Positions 22,246-33,672 of a DNA stretch of 64,000 nucleotides are shown here, piece by piece. Every line of letters begins with the position of its first letter. The stretch's first letter is position 1. This DNA is from Marsupella aquatica. Its lineage: Eukaryota > Marchantiophyta. Below the pieces are notes generated by a model that was given only the letters and a program-made list of their open reading frames with translations, searched no databases and had not been told where the DNA came from. The stretch lies in the NCBI GenBank assembly GCA_973895155.1, contig OZ316894.1, positions 24,118,001 to 24,182,000 of the forward strand, given 5' to 3'. The position numbers and the translations under genes were made by a program.

Positions 22246-22408
22246 TAATATGTGAAAACCAGAGTAGCCTTGACATCTTCCAATGGTATCCTTACCCATT
22301 TGAGCTTATACTAACTTAATTTTGCTTAAAGGGCCTTATAAAAACTTAATAATTTTTAAAAATTTATGGTTTTGATACTTTAACTCTCTTTTTGGAATAA
22401 TCACCTAA
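22246..22408. other. AT-rich junction after the Helitron fragment
   Basis: Short AT-rich spacer. The Helitron reading frame stops abruptly at its right edge, so a breakpoint or later insertion lies here. Confidence 0.4.
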
Positions 22409-23089
22409 TTACACTCCTTCAGCAGCAGACACATATCTAGCATCTAAATGCTCCTTTACTTCGTCTCGTTGCTCAACCTCCACCGTTGCTTTATCGTGCC
22501 CTTTATAACAGTACTTATATAAATGCTTGATTGCTTTAATTGAAGAACAAATCTCCACATTGATATGAGCATTAAATCTCATGCTCAAATATGGATTATG
22601 AGGAACAACCCACCTATTGTCAAACTTAAATCTGCTTTGATCTTTTGAGAAACTCCGACCATCATCCCGACGTCGATACATAGGATACCCATCATCTCCA
22701 AAAACAGTTTCGGATGAAAATGATCGCGGATAGCCCTTGCTGCACTGTCCATCAACCATGCAAGCCCGCATGCAAGGTGAGTTTGGATACCCGCGACCGC
22801 ATGGACCATGGACCATAGACTTCATAATAGTCTGATATAATTGGGGATGTACTTGTGCGTCCGGTATTTCTGCCGAAACCAATTCGTCAACCAACTCTGG
22901 GGTGCGCAACTTATGTCGTTCCACCAAAATTATCAGTATGTGGGCGTGCGGCAGACCCCTCTTCTGAAATTCAATGACATACATAGAGGCAATAGGTCTA
23001 CCTAATACCCCTGTCCGAATGTCTGCCAACAGGGCCTTCAACTTAAGTTTGAACACTCTTGCCAGAATGTCATCGCGGTCAGCTGGGGT
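22409..23089 (-). pseudogene. Helitron Rep (HUH) domain fragment, C-terminal end
   Basis: Homologous to the Helitron_like_N / Rep region of plant Helitrons. The HUH metal-binding motif is visible as EFQKRGLPHAHILI, and the catalytic-tyrosine block as HLYKYCYKGHDKA. The fragment ends at DARYVSAAEGV and a stop, where a complete Rep/helicase protein would continue for several hundred residues through the SF1 helicase. The helicase is absent from the window. This frame is continuous with the next upstream segment except for one TAG at 23090-23092, where a glutamine would suit the family pattern. Non-functional. Confidence 0.9.
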
Positions 23090-23960
23090 CTAGTAGGGGT
23101 AGCACTCCGCTCTGATTTCAGGCCATTCAGGATTGCACGTAAAAGTTATAAAAAGGTCTGGAGGCCCATATGTTCGAACAACCGCCATGGCATCCTGATA
23201 GGCCTGCATCATATGTCGTGCACTACCTCCATAGGTTGATGGTAGAATATAGGTCCTACCCACATCACTTGCTCGTGCGTCCTCATTTTGAACTGCATCT
23301 TGTAGCCCTTGATACAACTCGGTCCTTAGCTTCTTTTGATTATTACGAATGTAGGTGAGTCGTGTTTGATCAATACATGCATAAGCATCCACAATGTATT
23401 GCTTGAGCAATCGTCCTCCACGAAGCAACCAATCATCTCCACGCCTTGCATGTAACCTATACGCATAGTACTGAAGTTGCGTCACCTTCTTAGAACCATT
23501 TTGCCCAACCCTCGCTCCTGCTTCAACAGCCACAATAATTCCATCTTGGAATTCATGGCCTGCCAATGGGGTGTCGTAAGACCACCCATCCTGTCCATGA
23601 GGAAAAAACAAAACATAATGAAGGGGAGCATACGACCGATGCCACTCGGAAATCCTTTGTAGGCCACCATTCCTCTTCCTTAGGATTATGTCCCTACCAC
23701 ATGTTTCAATATCTTCCTCTCCCACCATAATTAATCACGCCAATTTCATCTATTGTGGGCTTATTATAGCACCTAGGGTCAGCATCTCGCTCTGCTATAA
23801 TACGTAGCGATACCTCTGCCACCTCAGTGCCATCAGTCAATGCGGCTCCCTGCATTTTTGAAGAGCCCCACATATGGATTGTATGTATGCAGCATGTCTT
23901 GCAATGAAGCTAACACAGCATGATCCAATTGTGGCATCCTGTTCATCCTACAACCCAAGA
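23090..23960 (-). pseudogene. Helitron Rep protein, central segment with frameshifts
   Basis: Continues the Helitron_like_N domain: RDIILRKRNGGLQRISEWHRSYAPLHYVLFFPHGQDGW, FQDGIIV and LFITFTCNPEWPEI are family words in the usual order. Upstream of 23728 the protein reading continues in other frames (LDHAVLASLQDMLHTYNPYV, then EVSLRIIAERDADPRCYN), so at least two small frameshifts are present. A 3' splice site (TTGGGTTGTAG) lies near 23950. Confidence 0.85.
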
Positions 23961-24045
23961 AAAAGCCATGAGACACAACTTACTGGAAACATATACTTAG
24001 AATATGAAAGGAAAAATCTTTTAAGAATGTTGCACATATAACTTA

Positions 24046-25493
24046 TTTACCTGTTTCCCAACTCATTTTCTGTATCATGAATATACAGCTGAGCAAATTT
24101 TGGTCCTTCTCCATCAGGCGGCAAGAGGCTACCGACACGATGATATAATGCTCCTTGGATACGAAAGGAATATGGGCCTTGATTACCACCCCTTTCATCA
24201 ATTTTAACACCTAGGGACGTAAATGCCAATGCATTATTGTAGCCTCGAATATTCTTCCAGAATGTTGTAGCTGCGGCATCGGTACCAATCAACAAACTCC
24301 ATAGAGGTTCAGGGGGATCACCAAGTTCAGACAATACCACCTTCCCTCCGGCGCAACACATGGTAAAGAATGGGTTGCGTTGCGTCCCTGACTTGCACTC
24401 TTCAATCGAATGAAGCGCTTTGCATTGTGGGCACTCAATGTTCATACATCCCAAAAGATGTCGACCCATTGAAGGGTCCAATGGCTGTCTTGCCTTCGGT
24501 AACTGTTGGATTTGTTCCAATCTTTGGCGCTTCTGCAAAACAACATGTGGATTGGGTTGAGCCGGAGTATCCGGCACAAGATTTGTGCCTCCCATTTCCT
24601 CTTGGAGCATATGCTCAATTTCCTCTTCTCCATCTTTGTTTGACAAATCCAAGGTGCCCTCAACAAACATGTCAAATTCATCACCCCCATCATCGAGGAT
24701 CAAATTTGGCCCCTCATGAAGAGCACCATCAATGAGCCAATCTTCATCAAAGACGTGAGGGTCAGACCGTTCATTGTTTGGTATGGATTCACAGGGTGGG
24801 GGTTTAGCCATAAAGGCAACCCCATCTTGTAAAGCTCCATCAATGAGCCAATCCTCTTCAAAGACGTCCAGTTGTTGTGTCCCATTGTTGGTTATGGGCT
24901 CGCACGGTGGGCCAATGGCAAAATCCTCTGGAGGCTGGTCAACCCCACATGCGTCTAAGGCACCATCAATGAGCCAACCTTCATCAAACATGGGAGAGTC
25001 CAATAATCCATTCACGGGATCTGGGCTGGTACCAATAGCGATGGATCTGGCCGATGCCTGTTGAGCAGCCCTTGCTTCATGGCGAAGCTGCCTTCCACTA
25101 TTTGCGCGGGCAGATGCCAAAGTTGGTCCCCAAGTTGGTCCTGTACTTGACCCCTCAAAGGAGGCCAATGATGTTGCTGGTGCCCGCCGCGGTGCCCTTG
25201 CTTCGTGCCATAGTTGTCGACCACTAACTGTGCGGGCAGCTAGACGCCACACTTGGTGCAGTAGTTGTGGCACTTGGTTCTGGTACCAAAAGTATTGGAC
25301 TTGGTGGAATACTTGCTACGGCGACCAAAGGTCCCACAGTTGGTGTGGAAGTTGGTTGTGGCACCGTACAAACTTCAGCCCTCTCTTGTAGCCGTCGCTC
25401 AGCATATCGTTGGCGACATCTTGCATTTGTGACTACCCTATTCTGGGCATGCAACTCCCGATCAGCTTCCAGTCTCTCACGTGGGGTCCTCAT
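24046..25493 (-). pseudogene. Helitron Rep protein, N-terminal segment
   Basis: The minus-strand reading starts at ATG 25493 and shifts frame near 25,250. The end of the segment is the conserved N-terminal Helitron block: CPQCKALHSIEECKSG, FFTMCCAGGKVVL, IRGYNNALAFTSLGVK and FRIQGALYHRVGSLLP. A GT donor follows at about 24045 (NELGNR then GTAAATAAG), and the matching acceptor lies near 23950, giving an intron of about 95 bp. Before the conserved block, three copies of a WLIDGAL-containing unit of about 40 residues occur in acidic, low-complexity sequence (encoded near 24,725, 24,840 and 24,965). Confidence 0.85.
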
Positions 25494-26203
25494 GGTCCAG
25501 GTTCTCTCTTAAACCCCTTCATTGTCTGCATCCAACCCACAAAACCTATGAGAATTTTGTATGCACCCAGAATCAAGCTAACAGACCCCTAACTATGTTG
25601 AACGCCGGTTGAGCCACACCTTTGCAAGAGACTCGAGACATCTGAGGAGATCCAATATCTGTCGAGGATACCGCTTACCACAATCCCTCGTCTCACCCTC
25701 CCAACCTTGGTGGCGATCATCCTACTCCCAGGATCATGTCTCTTGCCCCTATGGTTTTCACTATGCTTCCAGTTATCCCTATTTAACCATTTATCCCCGG
25801 CTTCCAATCAAGCTCAAACTCTCATTGGGTGCCATAGAGCTCACAAAGAACTTTGGAGGGGCCAAAATAAATTGTGTAGCAACCATATTCTATGTTCGCA
25901 TCCATGATGGGTCCATGTTGGGGTCACCCATCCCGCGGCCGTAACCTTTGGGGTGAGGCCACCATCTATTACCCTTGTTTATAAATGCGGGGGACCCAAC
26001 CAAATTTGTGGCAAATTAAGCATATTTCATTTTTGTGATAGGATGGCCGATTGCCATGGCCGTCACCCATGGGCGGTGGCCACCATCAATTCCGATGGTC
26101 ACTGGCACCTCAATCCGATGGTCGCATGCATCTCATTCTCCAAAATGTTAGTCCCCTTATATATACTTCTGGGGACCTGCCACCCCCGAACCACATTTAA
26201 CAC
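25494..26203. other. spacer upstream of the Helitron fragment
   Basis: No gene recognised. Contains CCATGG-centred inverted words (for example GCCATGGCCGTCACCCATGGGC near 26,056) and grades into the GC-rich block to the right. Confidence 0.4.
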
Positions 26204-26339
26204 TCAAATTTTGGCCTCCAACCCAAATAGTACTTGGTGCATGCATCTGATGAGCGTAGCGGGAGTCAGGCATCGCTTGACGTGCGAAGCATTTAAGCCG
26301 CCATTGTGGCAAGGACAAAGAGCCCCAAAGGTCATCGGC

Positions 26340-27545
26340 AAGGGCAAGTCAGCATTGTGGAAGTCCAGGTGTGCACATAACCGCACGGCCGCGACAGGAT
26401 TTTTTTGGCCAGCCCCTGGAGTCAGCCAGCCACGGGCGAGGCAGGATTTTTTTGGCCTGAAGCCGCAGTCCAGGCGCGGGAGGGGGGTGAGGTACGGCAA
26501 GCTTGTCACCGGCAAGCGATGGCATATAAGGCAGCAGGAGGGCACAGGCGAGCAATGTGAGGACCATGGCAGGCGATAGAGTCCAGGCGTGCACAGGGGA
26601 GGGGAGCGAGGGCGAGCAGCACGGCCATGGGCAAGTAAGGAGGGGCACTGCAGGGCCACCTCGGTCCAGGCGCACTGCGCGAGGCAGCCAGGGGCAACCG
26701 AGGGGTGGCAGGCCAGCCGTGCACAGGGGAGGGGAGTGAGGGCAAGCAGCAAGCCACGGCTACCCACGGCAAGCCACGACAAGTGAGGGGGCAAGGTAGG
26801 GCCGCCTCGGTCCAGGCGTGCCTTGTGCAGGCACGGGCGGCCAGGGGCAACCGAGGGTTGAGGTTGCAGGGCCAATGGTTGAGGGAGGAGGGGCGACGGA
26901 TGGCCGTGGCAGGGCCGCCTTGGTCCAGGCGTGCTGTGCGGCTGATGACCGTGGCAGCCAGGCACGCACAAGGAAGGGGAGAGAGCTACAAGCAGCCAGC
27001 CACGGGCGAGTGAGGAGGGCCGAGGGCTGGCATTGGCAAGCAAGGAGTGGCGGGCAGCCGATGGCCATGGCAGGGCCCTCGGTCCAGGCGTGGTGAGGGA
27101 TGGCCATGGTAGGGGAGCGAGGGATGGCAGCGGCAGGGCCAAGGGCAAGTGAGGTGGCAGGCAGGGGCTGCCAGCCAACAGTGGCAAAGGGCGGGCCTGG
27201 GGCGAGCGAGGGGGCAGGCCTGGGCAAGCAAAGGGGCTGGCAGGGGCTGGCACCCGACACAGCCCTCGGTCCAGGCGCTCCCAGGGATGGCCGTGGCAGG
27301 GCCCAAGGCAAGCGAGGGATGGCCGTGGCATGCAGGGCCCAAGGCAGGCGAGGGGGCAGGCAGGGCATGCAGGGGCTGGCAGGCGATGACAAAGGGCCTG
27401 GGGTATGCGAGAGGGCAGTGACGAAGGGCCTGGGGCAAGGAGGGGGCATGCAGGAGCTGACAGCCGACAACGACAAAAGGCAAGCGAATGCAGGGGCGAG
27501 GCTGCTAGACCGGGGCATGCAATGAACTGACAAACGCCCCCCCCC
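26340..27545. repeat. GC-rich, degenerate tandem low-complexity block
   Basis: A 1.2-kb island, much richer in G+C than either flank, built from recurring words: GGTCCAGGCG occurs at least six times at irregular spacing of roughly 100-200 bp, along with GGCCATGGCAGGGCC and GGCAAGCGAGG variants. Strand bias makes very long open frames on both strands (471 codons on the minus strand from 27619 to 26204, with several overlapping frames on each strand). Open frames on both strands together, and Pro/Ala/Leu-only translations, argue that these are composition artefacts. The block ends at an oligo-C/oligo-A run near 27,536. Confidence 0.8.
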
Positions 27546-28854
27546 AAAAAGCCAAAGAATCCAACGGCAATGGATCCTTCTCGCTCATATGTCATTTCGT
27601 AAACAAACGAAAGCTCCAAAAGGGCGGCATTGAGTATATAGTGTTAGATTTACACTAATTCATATATGCAACTGCGGATTTTCATGAGACTCTGGAGCAC
27701 CCAGTTTCTTTCCATTGGAAAAAAACAATTACGAGACCCACATGACAAGTCCATTCCAACAATTTTGGCCTTGGTTGGATCTCATCATGTTAGACATTCA
27801 TTTATTTATTTTTAGGTCTAGAGTTACAACTACAGCCATAATTAGACTAACATTAGTCACATACTTGGTTAAGTTAGTCATTTTGTATACTCTATGCACA
27901 AGAGCATTGTTGTTTGTGAAAAAGAACGTACTCAGGCTCATTACTATATATGAAGCTAATTGAGAGATAGCTTCTAGGGAGAAATTGGATAATCACGGAG
28001 ATTCACTCTGGCCAACCTTGGGGTCCTCATTTATTTCATTTCTACCCATCACACAAAAGTAAGTATAGGCTTGTTACCCAGTTTGTTGTTGGGTTGACAA
28101 TTAAAAATACTTTAATTTAAATTTATGTAGAAGAACATTAGTGTTTCAAAATCCAATTTTGAGAACTATAAGAAAAGATATGGTGAGAAAAATATTTTTT
28201 CCTAGTTTTGAGGGTTAGTGTTTAATAGCTAAAAATGTTGAATGTGATATGAGACCCCCTTTAGAGTGAGGCCCCCAAGTGACCAACGAGCTAAAGTGAC
28301 GCTAAAGCTCTTGTATATTTCCTTTGACCTAGTCTCATTTGAGGTGAACCAGGTATCTCTATTTGTTGACTCGAGTGTTGACTGCTTGTTTGTCGGATGT
28401 TCATGGGCATGTCATTATGAATGTTGTCTTTGCACAACACATCAATGGTTTCTGCCACAAACACAAACAATGGTGTTTGTGGTGACAAACAAACACAACA
28501 TTTTGTGTGTGAAAAGAGGGGGAAATAAATTTTTGGTTTTGTTTTAGTTTGGTTTAGTTGAGCTTTAACCACTACTTAGATAAACTTTCCAGGCACTTTT
28601 GGTCAGGGCTCACTATGTACTAAGTTTACCACCTATTATTGAAATTTGCTATGTTCATTGACTAAAAGGGATTGAAGTCTCATATATAGTGAGACACCCT
28701 AGTAGGTTTCTTAATTTTTGCATATATGGACAGGATGGCAAATCCAACAAGGGGGACCGAGACTAGAATATATATAAAAAGGCAAGAGCCATTCATTTAG
28801 TCCTTTATTACTAACAATACTAGCTCAAAACCTGTGCGTTGGCACATAATTACA
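27546..28854. other. AT-rich spacer, no gene recognised
   Basis: Only short frames. A local inverted repeat of AAACAC/GTGTTTG words lies at about 28,456-28,500. Confidence 0.4.
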
Positions 28855-29650
28855 AAGATGTCTTGAAGGAAAAAGATGTTGTGTCGCCAAGTCTTCATTG
28901 ACTAAGAAAAAATAGATGTTACAGTGTCGCCCAAGCCCGCGCCCAAGATGTAGTTAAGAATTAAAAAAATGTCATGTCGCCTCAGGGGCCTCACTCCAAG
29001 AGAAGTCCCATATCACACGCAAGGCTTGTGGGTCTTATATCACCCCGCATATCAGGCTCGATAATTTTAGCTATTAAACACCCTAAAAATAAGAAGAAAA
29101 TATTGAACTATGTTTTCTACCCCTACCATTTTATAATAATATTCTAAAAATGCTTATAAAATTCATTTCTAAACCCCTATCTTTTCTTACAATTATCAGG
29201 CAAACCCCTATACTTACTTTTGTGTGATGGGTAGAAAGTAAATAAGTGAGGACCATGGGGCGCAAAGTTTTCAAGTAATAAACACTCTAAAACTTAAGAA
29301 AATAAAGTAGAATTTTACTATTTTAAACCCCTGTCCCACATTAAATGGTATTAAAAGGCCCCTATAGTTCTAATAATTCTCAAAATTAGATTAAAACACC
29401 CCTATATTTCTTGAATTAAGATTGAAACCCATAACTTCTTTGCACGCAATGGATCCAAAGAAAAGAAGTGAGGACCCTGAGCGTGTCGCCCAAGGTGTCA
29501 TTAAGAAAAACAATATCACGTCATCCAAGATATTGTCAAGGAAAAAGATGTCGTGGCACCCAAGAAGTCCTTAAGAAAAGAGATGTCATGTTGCCCAAGA
29601 TGTCCTTAAGAGGAAAGATGTTGTTAAGTTAACAAGATGTCATTAAGACA
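28855..29650 (+). repeat. degenerate CCAAGATGTC-TTAAGAAAAAGATGT repeats
   Basis: A unit of about 35-40 bp of the form GTCGCCCAAGATGTCATTAAG followed by AAAAGATGT recurs imperfectly at 28,858-29,000 and 29,480-29,650, with spacer DNA between. Copies are strongly diverged, so the array is old. Confidence 0.7.
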
Positions 29651-30345
29651 AAAATTGCACAAAAGATGGTGTGGTGAGAAGAAGATGTAGAGATGAGAAG
29701 AGATATCAAAGTGAGAAAAGAATTTGAAATGAGAAAAAGATGTATCTGAGGTGAGGAGAAGATGTTGAAGTACGTGAACAAAGAATGATGCCGACGAAAA
29801 AAAGAGGTGTTGAGCTGAGAAAAAGAAGTCGAGCTGAGAAAATAAAATGTCAAGTAGAGAAAAGATGGCAAGGTGAGAAAAATATGTGAAGATGAGGAAA
29901 AGATGTAGAGGGTGAGGGAAAGATGTTGTGGTGAGATAAAAATGTGAATGTGAGAAAAAGGTCAGATGTCGTGTTGAAAAAATATGTCAATGACAAAAGA
30001 AGTCGTTTAGGTGAGGAAATTAAAGAAGTTGAGGTGAAAAAAAGATGTCAAGGAGAGAAAACATGGCAAGGTGAGAAAAATATGTAAAGATGAGGAAAAA
30101 ATGTAGAGGAGAGAAAATATGTTAATGGTGAGGGAAAGATGTTGTGGTGAGATAAAAAGGTCAAGATGAGAAAAAGATAGATGTAAAGTTAGGTGCGGGG
30201 TTAGGCGAGAAAACATTTCAAGGATTGAAACAAATATCAAGGACAGAAAATATGTCGAGGGTGAGAAAAATGGTCGTGGTGAGATAAAGATGTCAATTTG
30301 AGAAAAAAGGAGATGAGAAAAGTATGTCACGACAAGGTAAATTTG
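29651..30345 (+). repeat. purine-rich GGTGAGAAAAAGATGT degenerate repeats
   Basis: About 700 bp in which the plus strand is overwhelmingly purine and words like GGTGAGAAAAAGATGT, GAGGAAAAGATGTAGAG and GTGAGATAAAAATGT return every 15-45 bp. Minus-strand frames here translate to Phe/Leu/Ser-rich strings and are composition artefacts. Confidence 0.8.
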
Positions 30346-33300
30346 TACAGTTAGAAATAGTGGTGTTCCACAACCCGTGCATTGCACATAGAAATTGGAG
30401 ACGAGAGATAAGGGTCACCGCAACATAGAGTCTAAGCACAACCAAATGATATAATTAACATATTTCTAACTTTAATTTTTTAGAGAAATCAATATTTTAT
30501 TTGTACTCAAGTGTTTTTCACACTTTAAAGCTATTTTTTAAGTTTTCAATTATTTAAATCTCAATTTTCATAATTTTATAAAATTAATATTTAGATTTTG
30601 TTTTCTTTATGTTAATCAGGTTTTGGGTAGGCTATGGGTAGCTTGGGCAGAGGTATTTGAGATTAAAAGGGGTATGGATGGATCTTAAGTTTCTAAAATA
30701 ACCAAATAGTTAATAAAGGGCTAGGATTGGTTCCCATTTTTTCTTGAGTTGGTGAATGTACAATGTCTATTGTATATGGTATTATAGTGACTTTTCTCCT
30801 CCTTGTACCAAACAATTAATTGTGCTTGATTTCATTCAATTAAATTTTCTCATAATTGCATTATGCAGTCAATATTGTTTTCTTGTGAGACGGCCTTTCC
30901 CCCATCTCAGTTCTCACTGCCTTTTTTTGGTAGCAGGTGTTCGTGGCTCTTCAATGGGCCCAGGCATTCACTCTCCTTCTAGGGCTGAGAGGCTGTTGGT
31001 ATAGGGCCTCCTGTCAGGTTCCGCTTCGGTGACCCTCCTATGCGGTTTACTCTAGAGCTCTACCAGGGCTTTCAGTTCTTCACTCAGTAGGGTGTTAGCC
31101 TTCACAGCTCCTTTGTAGGTGACTTTTTGGCCTTGTGCCTTCTTTGGCTTGTGGTTGGGGACCCCTTGGCTTGTTTTTCTTGGGGCCCTTTCCCCTTTCC
31201 TTCCCCTTCATTGGGTTGTTTTGCCTTTGGGATCTTGTCTCCCCGTTCGGCGTTTGTGCAGTGTGATATATATTTCTTGTGCATCCATGATAGTAAAGTG
31301 AGGGTCCTACTTAATACTCTTGCATGCAAGAGGCTTAGTTCCATTTTTTGTGTTTCGTCTCTACCATTGGATTCATTTTTTGTGTGAAAAGGTTGCCAGT
31401 CCTTTTGGTCCACATTATAGATAATTCACTCTTGGTCTTTTGTCTCTACCATTTGATTCCTTTAATTTTTGTGTAAAAAGATTTCCAGTCCTTTTGGTCC
31501 ACGATAAATTAAAGATCCATGCTATATTTAATTCACTCTTGGTTGTATGCCTTATATTGAATGATTATTTTGTTTATGGCACTCCAATTTTGAATGACGA
31601 CCACTGCCTAAAACTGCACCTTGTTGGTATTGCCAAAGCATCATCCTACACTCCCAACACTCAAAATGAAAATGATTGGGCATCCCCCAAATCAATCTCA
31701 ACAAGTGACTAATGCCTCAAAGGTTTATGAGGGAAATTGTGGGGACCCACCTAGTGTTTATTACATTTATTAGGTACTAATATTTGTTCACTTTAATTAG
31801 TTTTCTGTGTATCATTCCACCAAGAGTTGGAGGAGGGAGATTTTGGCAGTATTTAGCCGATTAAAAAATCAGTGGCAAAACCAACTAGTTGTGTCATCTT
31901 GGCTTGTGGAAAAGGCAAATAGTTACTAAAATTGACGTCTACTGACTAACAAGGTATAGAGCGCTTATGAAACATCAAATAAGATTTTTTGATGCAAATT
32001 CAAAAATGTTATGAGCATTTTGATGTAGACAATGATTTTATAGTGTATATATTAGATTTAAAACTTAAAATCATCAAAAATAGGAGAAACTAAAGCCTAG
32101 ATGGACTGCTAGGTTATCTCCATCTATCTCCATGGACTGTGACAGAGGACAGACCATATTACACATAATCATGGGACAGCTTAACTGCAAATGGATGGTA
32201 GGTAAATTCTGTCATTAATTGTCCACCTACATTTCAGTCATGGTAAGAACATAATGTGCACCAAATTCTGTCACGGTAAGAACGTAACACCAAAAACTGA
32301 AATTAAAAATGTATAATTATGAAATAGAGAATGAAGATGCACATTTAACATTTCCTGTAGTTTCCGTAGCAACAAAGTATTTTAAGGTCTCCTTGTAACA
32401 AGAACAACGTCGTATGAACAACATGATTTCCGATAGCTCTGCAGCAAAAAAAACGCTCTTTATGACAAGAACATTGCTCTCTGAAAAATATGATTCATCA
32501 ACAATACTCCCCAAAAGAAAAAATCTTAAGTAGTTCTATAGCAATAAAATTAGTCAAAACACTTTTTATGGCAACAGCAATGGTCTCTGAAAAATAGGAT
32601 TCCACAACAACGCTCCCCTGGGCCCTCACTCTCTATATATTAAGTGAACCCCCCTGAGAACAGACCCCCCCTTGTACCCCTTCTTAATATTTTTTCTTCA
32701 CTTGTTAATATAAAATTATTAAATTTTGCTATTAAATTTTACCCTTTTGTAACTTATAAAAGGGTCTTTCAGATAATTGAAAATACCCTTGACTTTTTCA
32801 AATTATGAATATCATATAAACATGCAAACTACTCAGAAACATAAATTATGTGTAATGATGTTATTTTGCATAAGAAACCTGATGTGAGTACAGGTTTCAT
32901 ATAGATTAACAAAATTAGCACCAGATAATTATAGTATTGCTGGTTGCTTATAAACCTCATAAACATGAACTAATTAAATTAACACTAGAATGTTCTACTA
33001 CCCTTGAAGAATAATTGCAAGTATACTATTGCATATACATGTATACTATTGAGTATGCATGACTGTATACTGTTGCTAAATTATTCTAAATATTATAAAC
33101 TAAGCATGATTCTCAGTCTGTAAAAATCTCCCTGACTCAAGTAAAGTTCTGCTTGACTCAAGTAAAGTTCCCCATGATCATGACTAAGCATGATGATCAA
33201 TGTGAAGTCACTAGCTCAAATACAGTTCTTGGCAGCTTCTTTTGAACCTGATACATCAAACCACACATTAATAATTGATTTTGGACCATACTCATTACAC

Positions 33301-33672
33301 AAGAAAATCACTGCTGAGAAATATGAGAATAATACCATTAGGTCCTCTTTGGCTAAATTGTTACTTAGACATGCTAGGTAATTTCTCTGTCATCTTTGCA
33401 ATCAAACAATTGATTGAAATGTCAGAAGCATTATCAAAATTTCTATTCAAAAGCTTTTCATACCAATTACATACTTTTTTTTTCTTTTTTTTTGGGGAGC
33501 AAAAATCAGGTACTTACATACTTAAAAGGTACATGCAATAACCAGGCAATAACTATGACAATTGCTTACCCTGTTATATAAGATTAAGGAATTTTGTTTT
33601 TGGCAAAATTATCAAGAGCAACTGCATCATCTGGATGCAATTGAAAAACTCCTGGGCATAGTGGATCCACTG
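30346..33672. other. AT-rich intergenic stretch, no gene recognised
   Basis: Mostly AT-rich. 30.9-31.5 kb is more balanced and may be a transposon scrap. Short direct repeats occur, for example TGACTCAAGTAAAGTTC twice at about 33,133-33,171. No open frame longer than about 100 codons resembles a protein. Confidence 0.4.

Noticed and set aside
26204-27619. 471-codon minus-strand open frame and many overlapping frames
   Set aside because: They lie in a GC-rich, repeat-built block with open frames on both strands and translate to Pro/Ala/Leu or Gly/Arg strings. They are best explained by composition.
29629-30387. Minus-strand frames of 80 and 126 codons rich in Phe, Leu and Ser
   Set aside because: Reverse complement of purine-rich repeats, with no domain.
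31102-31413. 103-codon minus-strand frame with a Lys-rich end
   Set aside because: No recognisable domain, and overlapping plus-strand frames of similar length in the same place.
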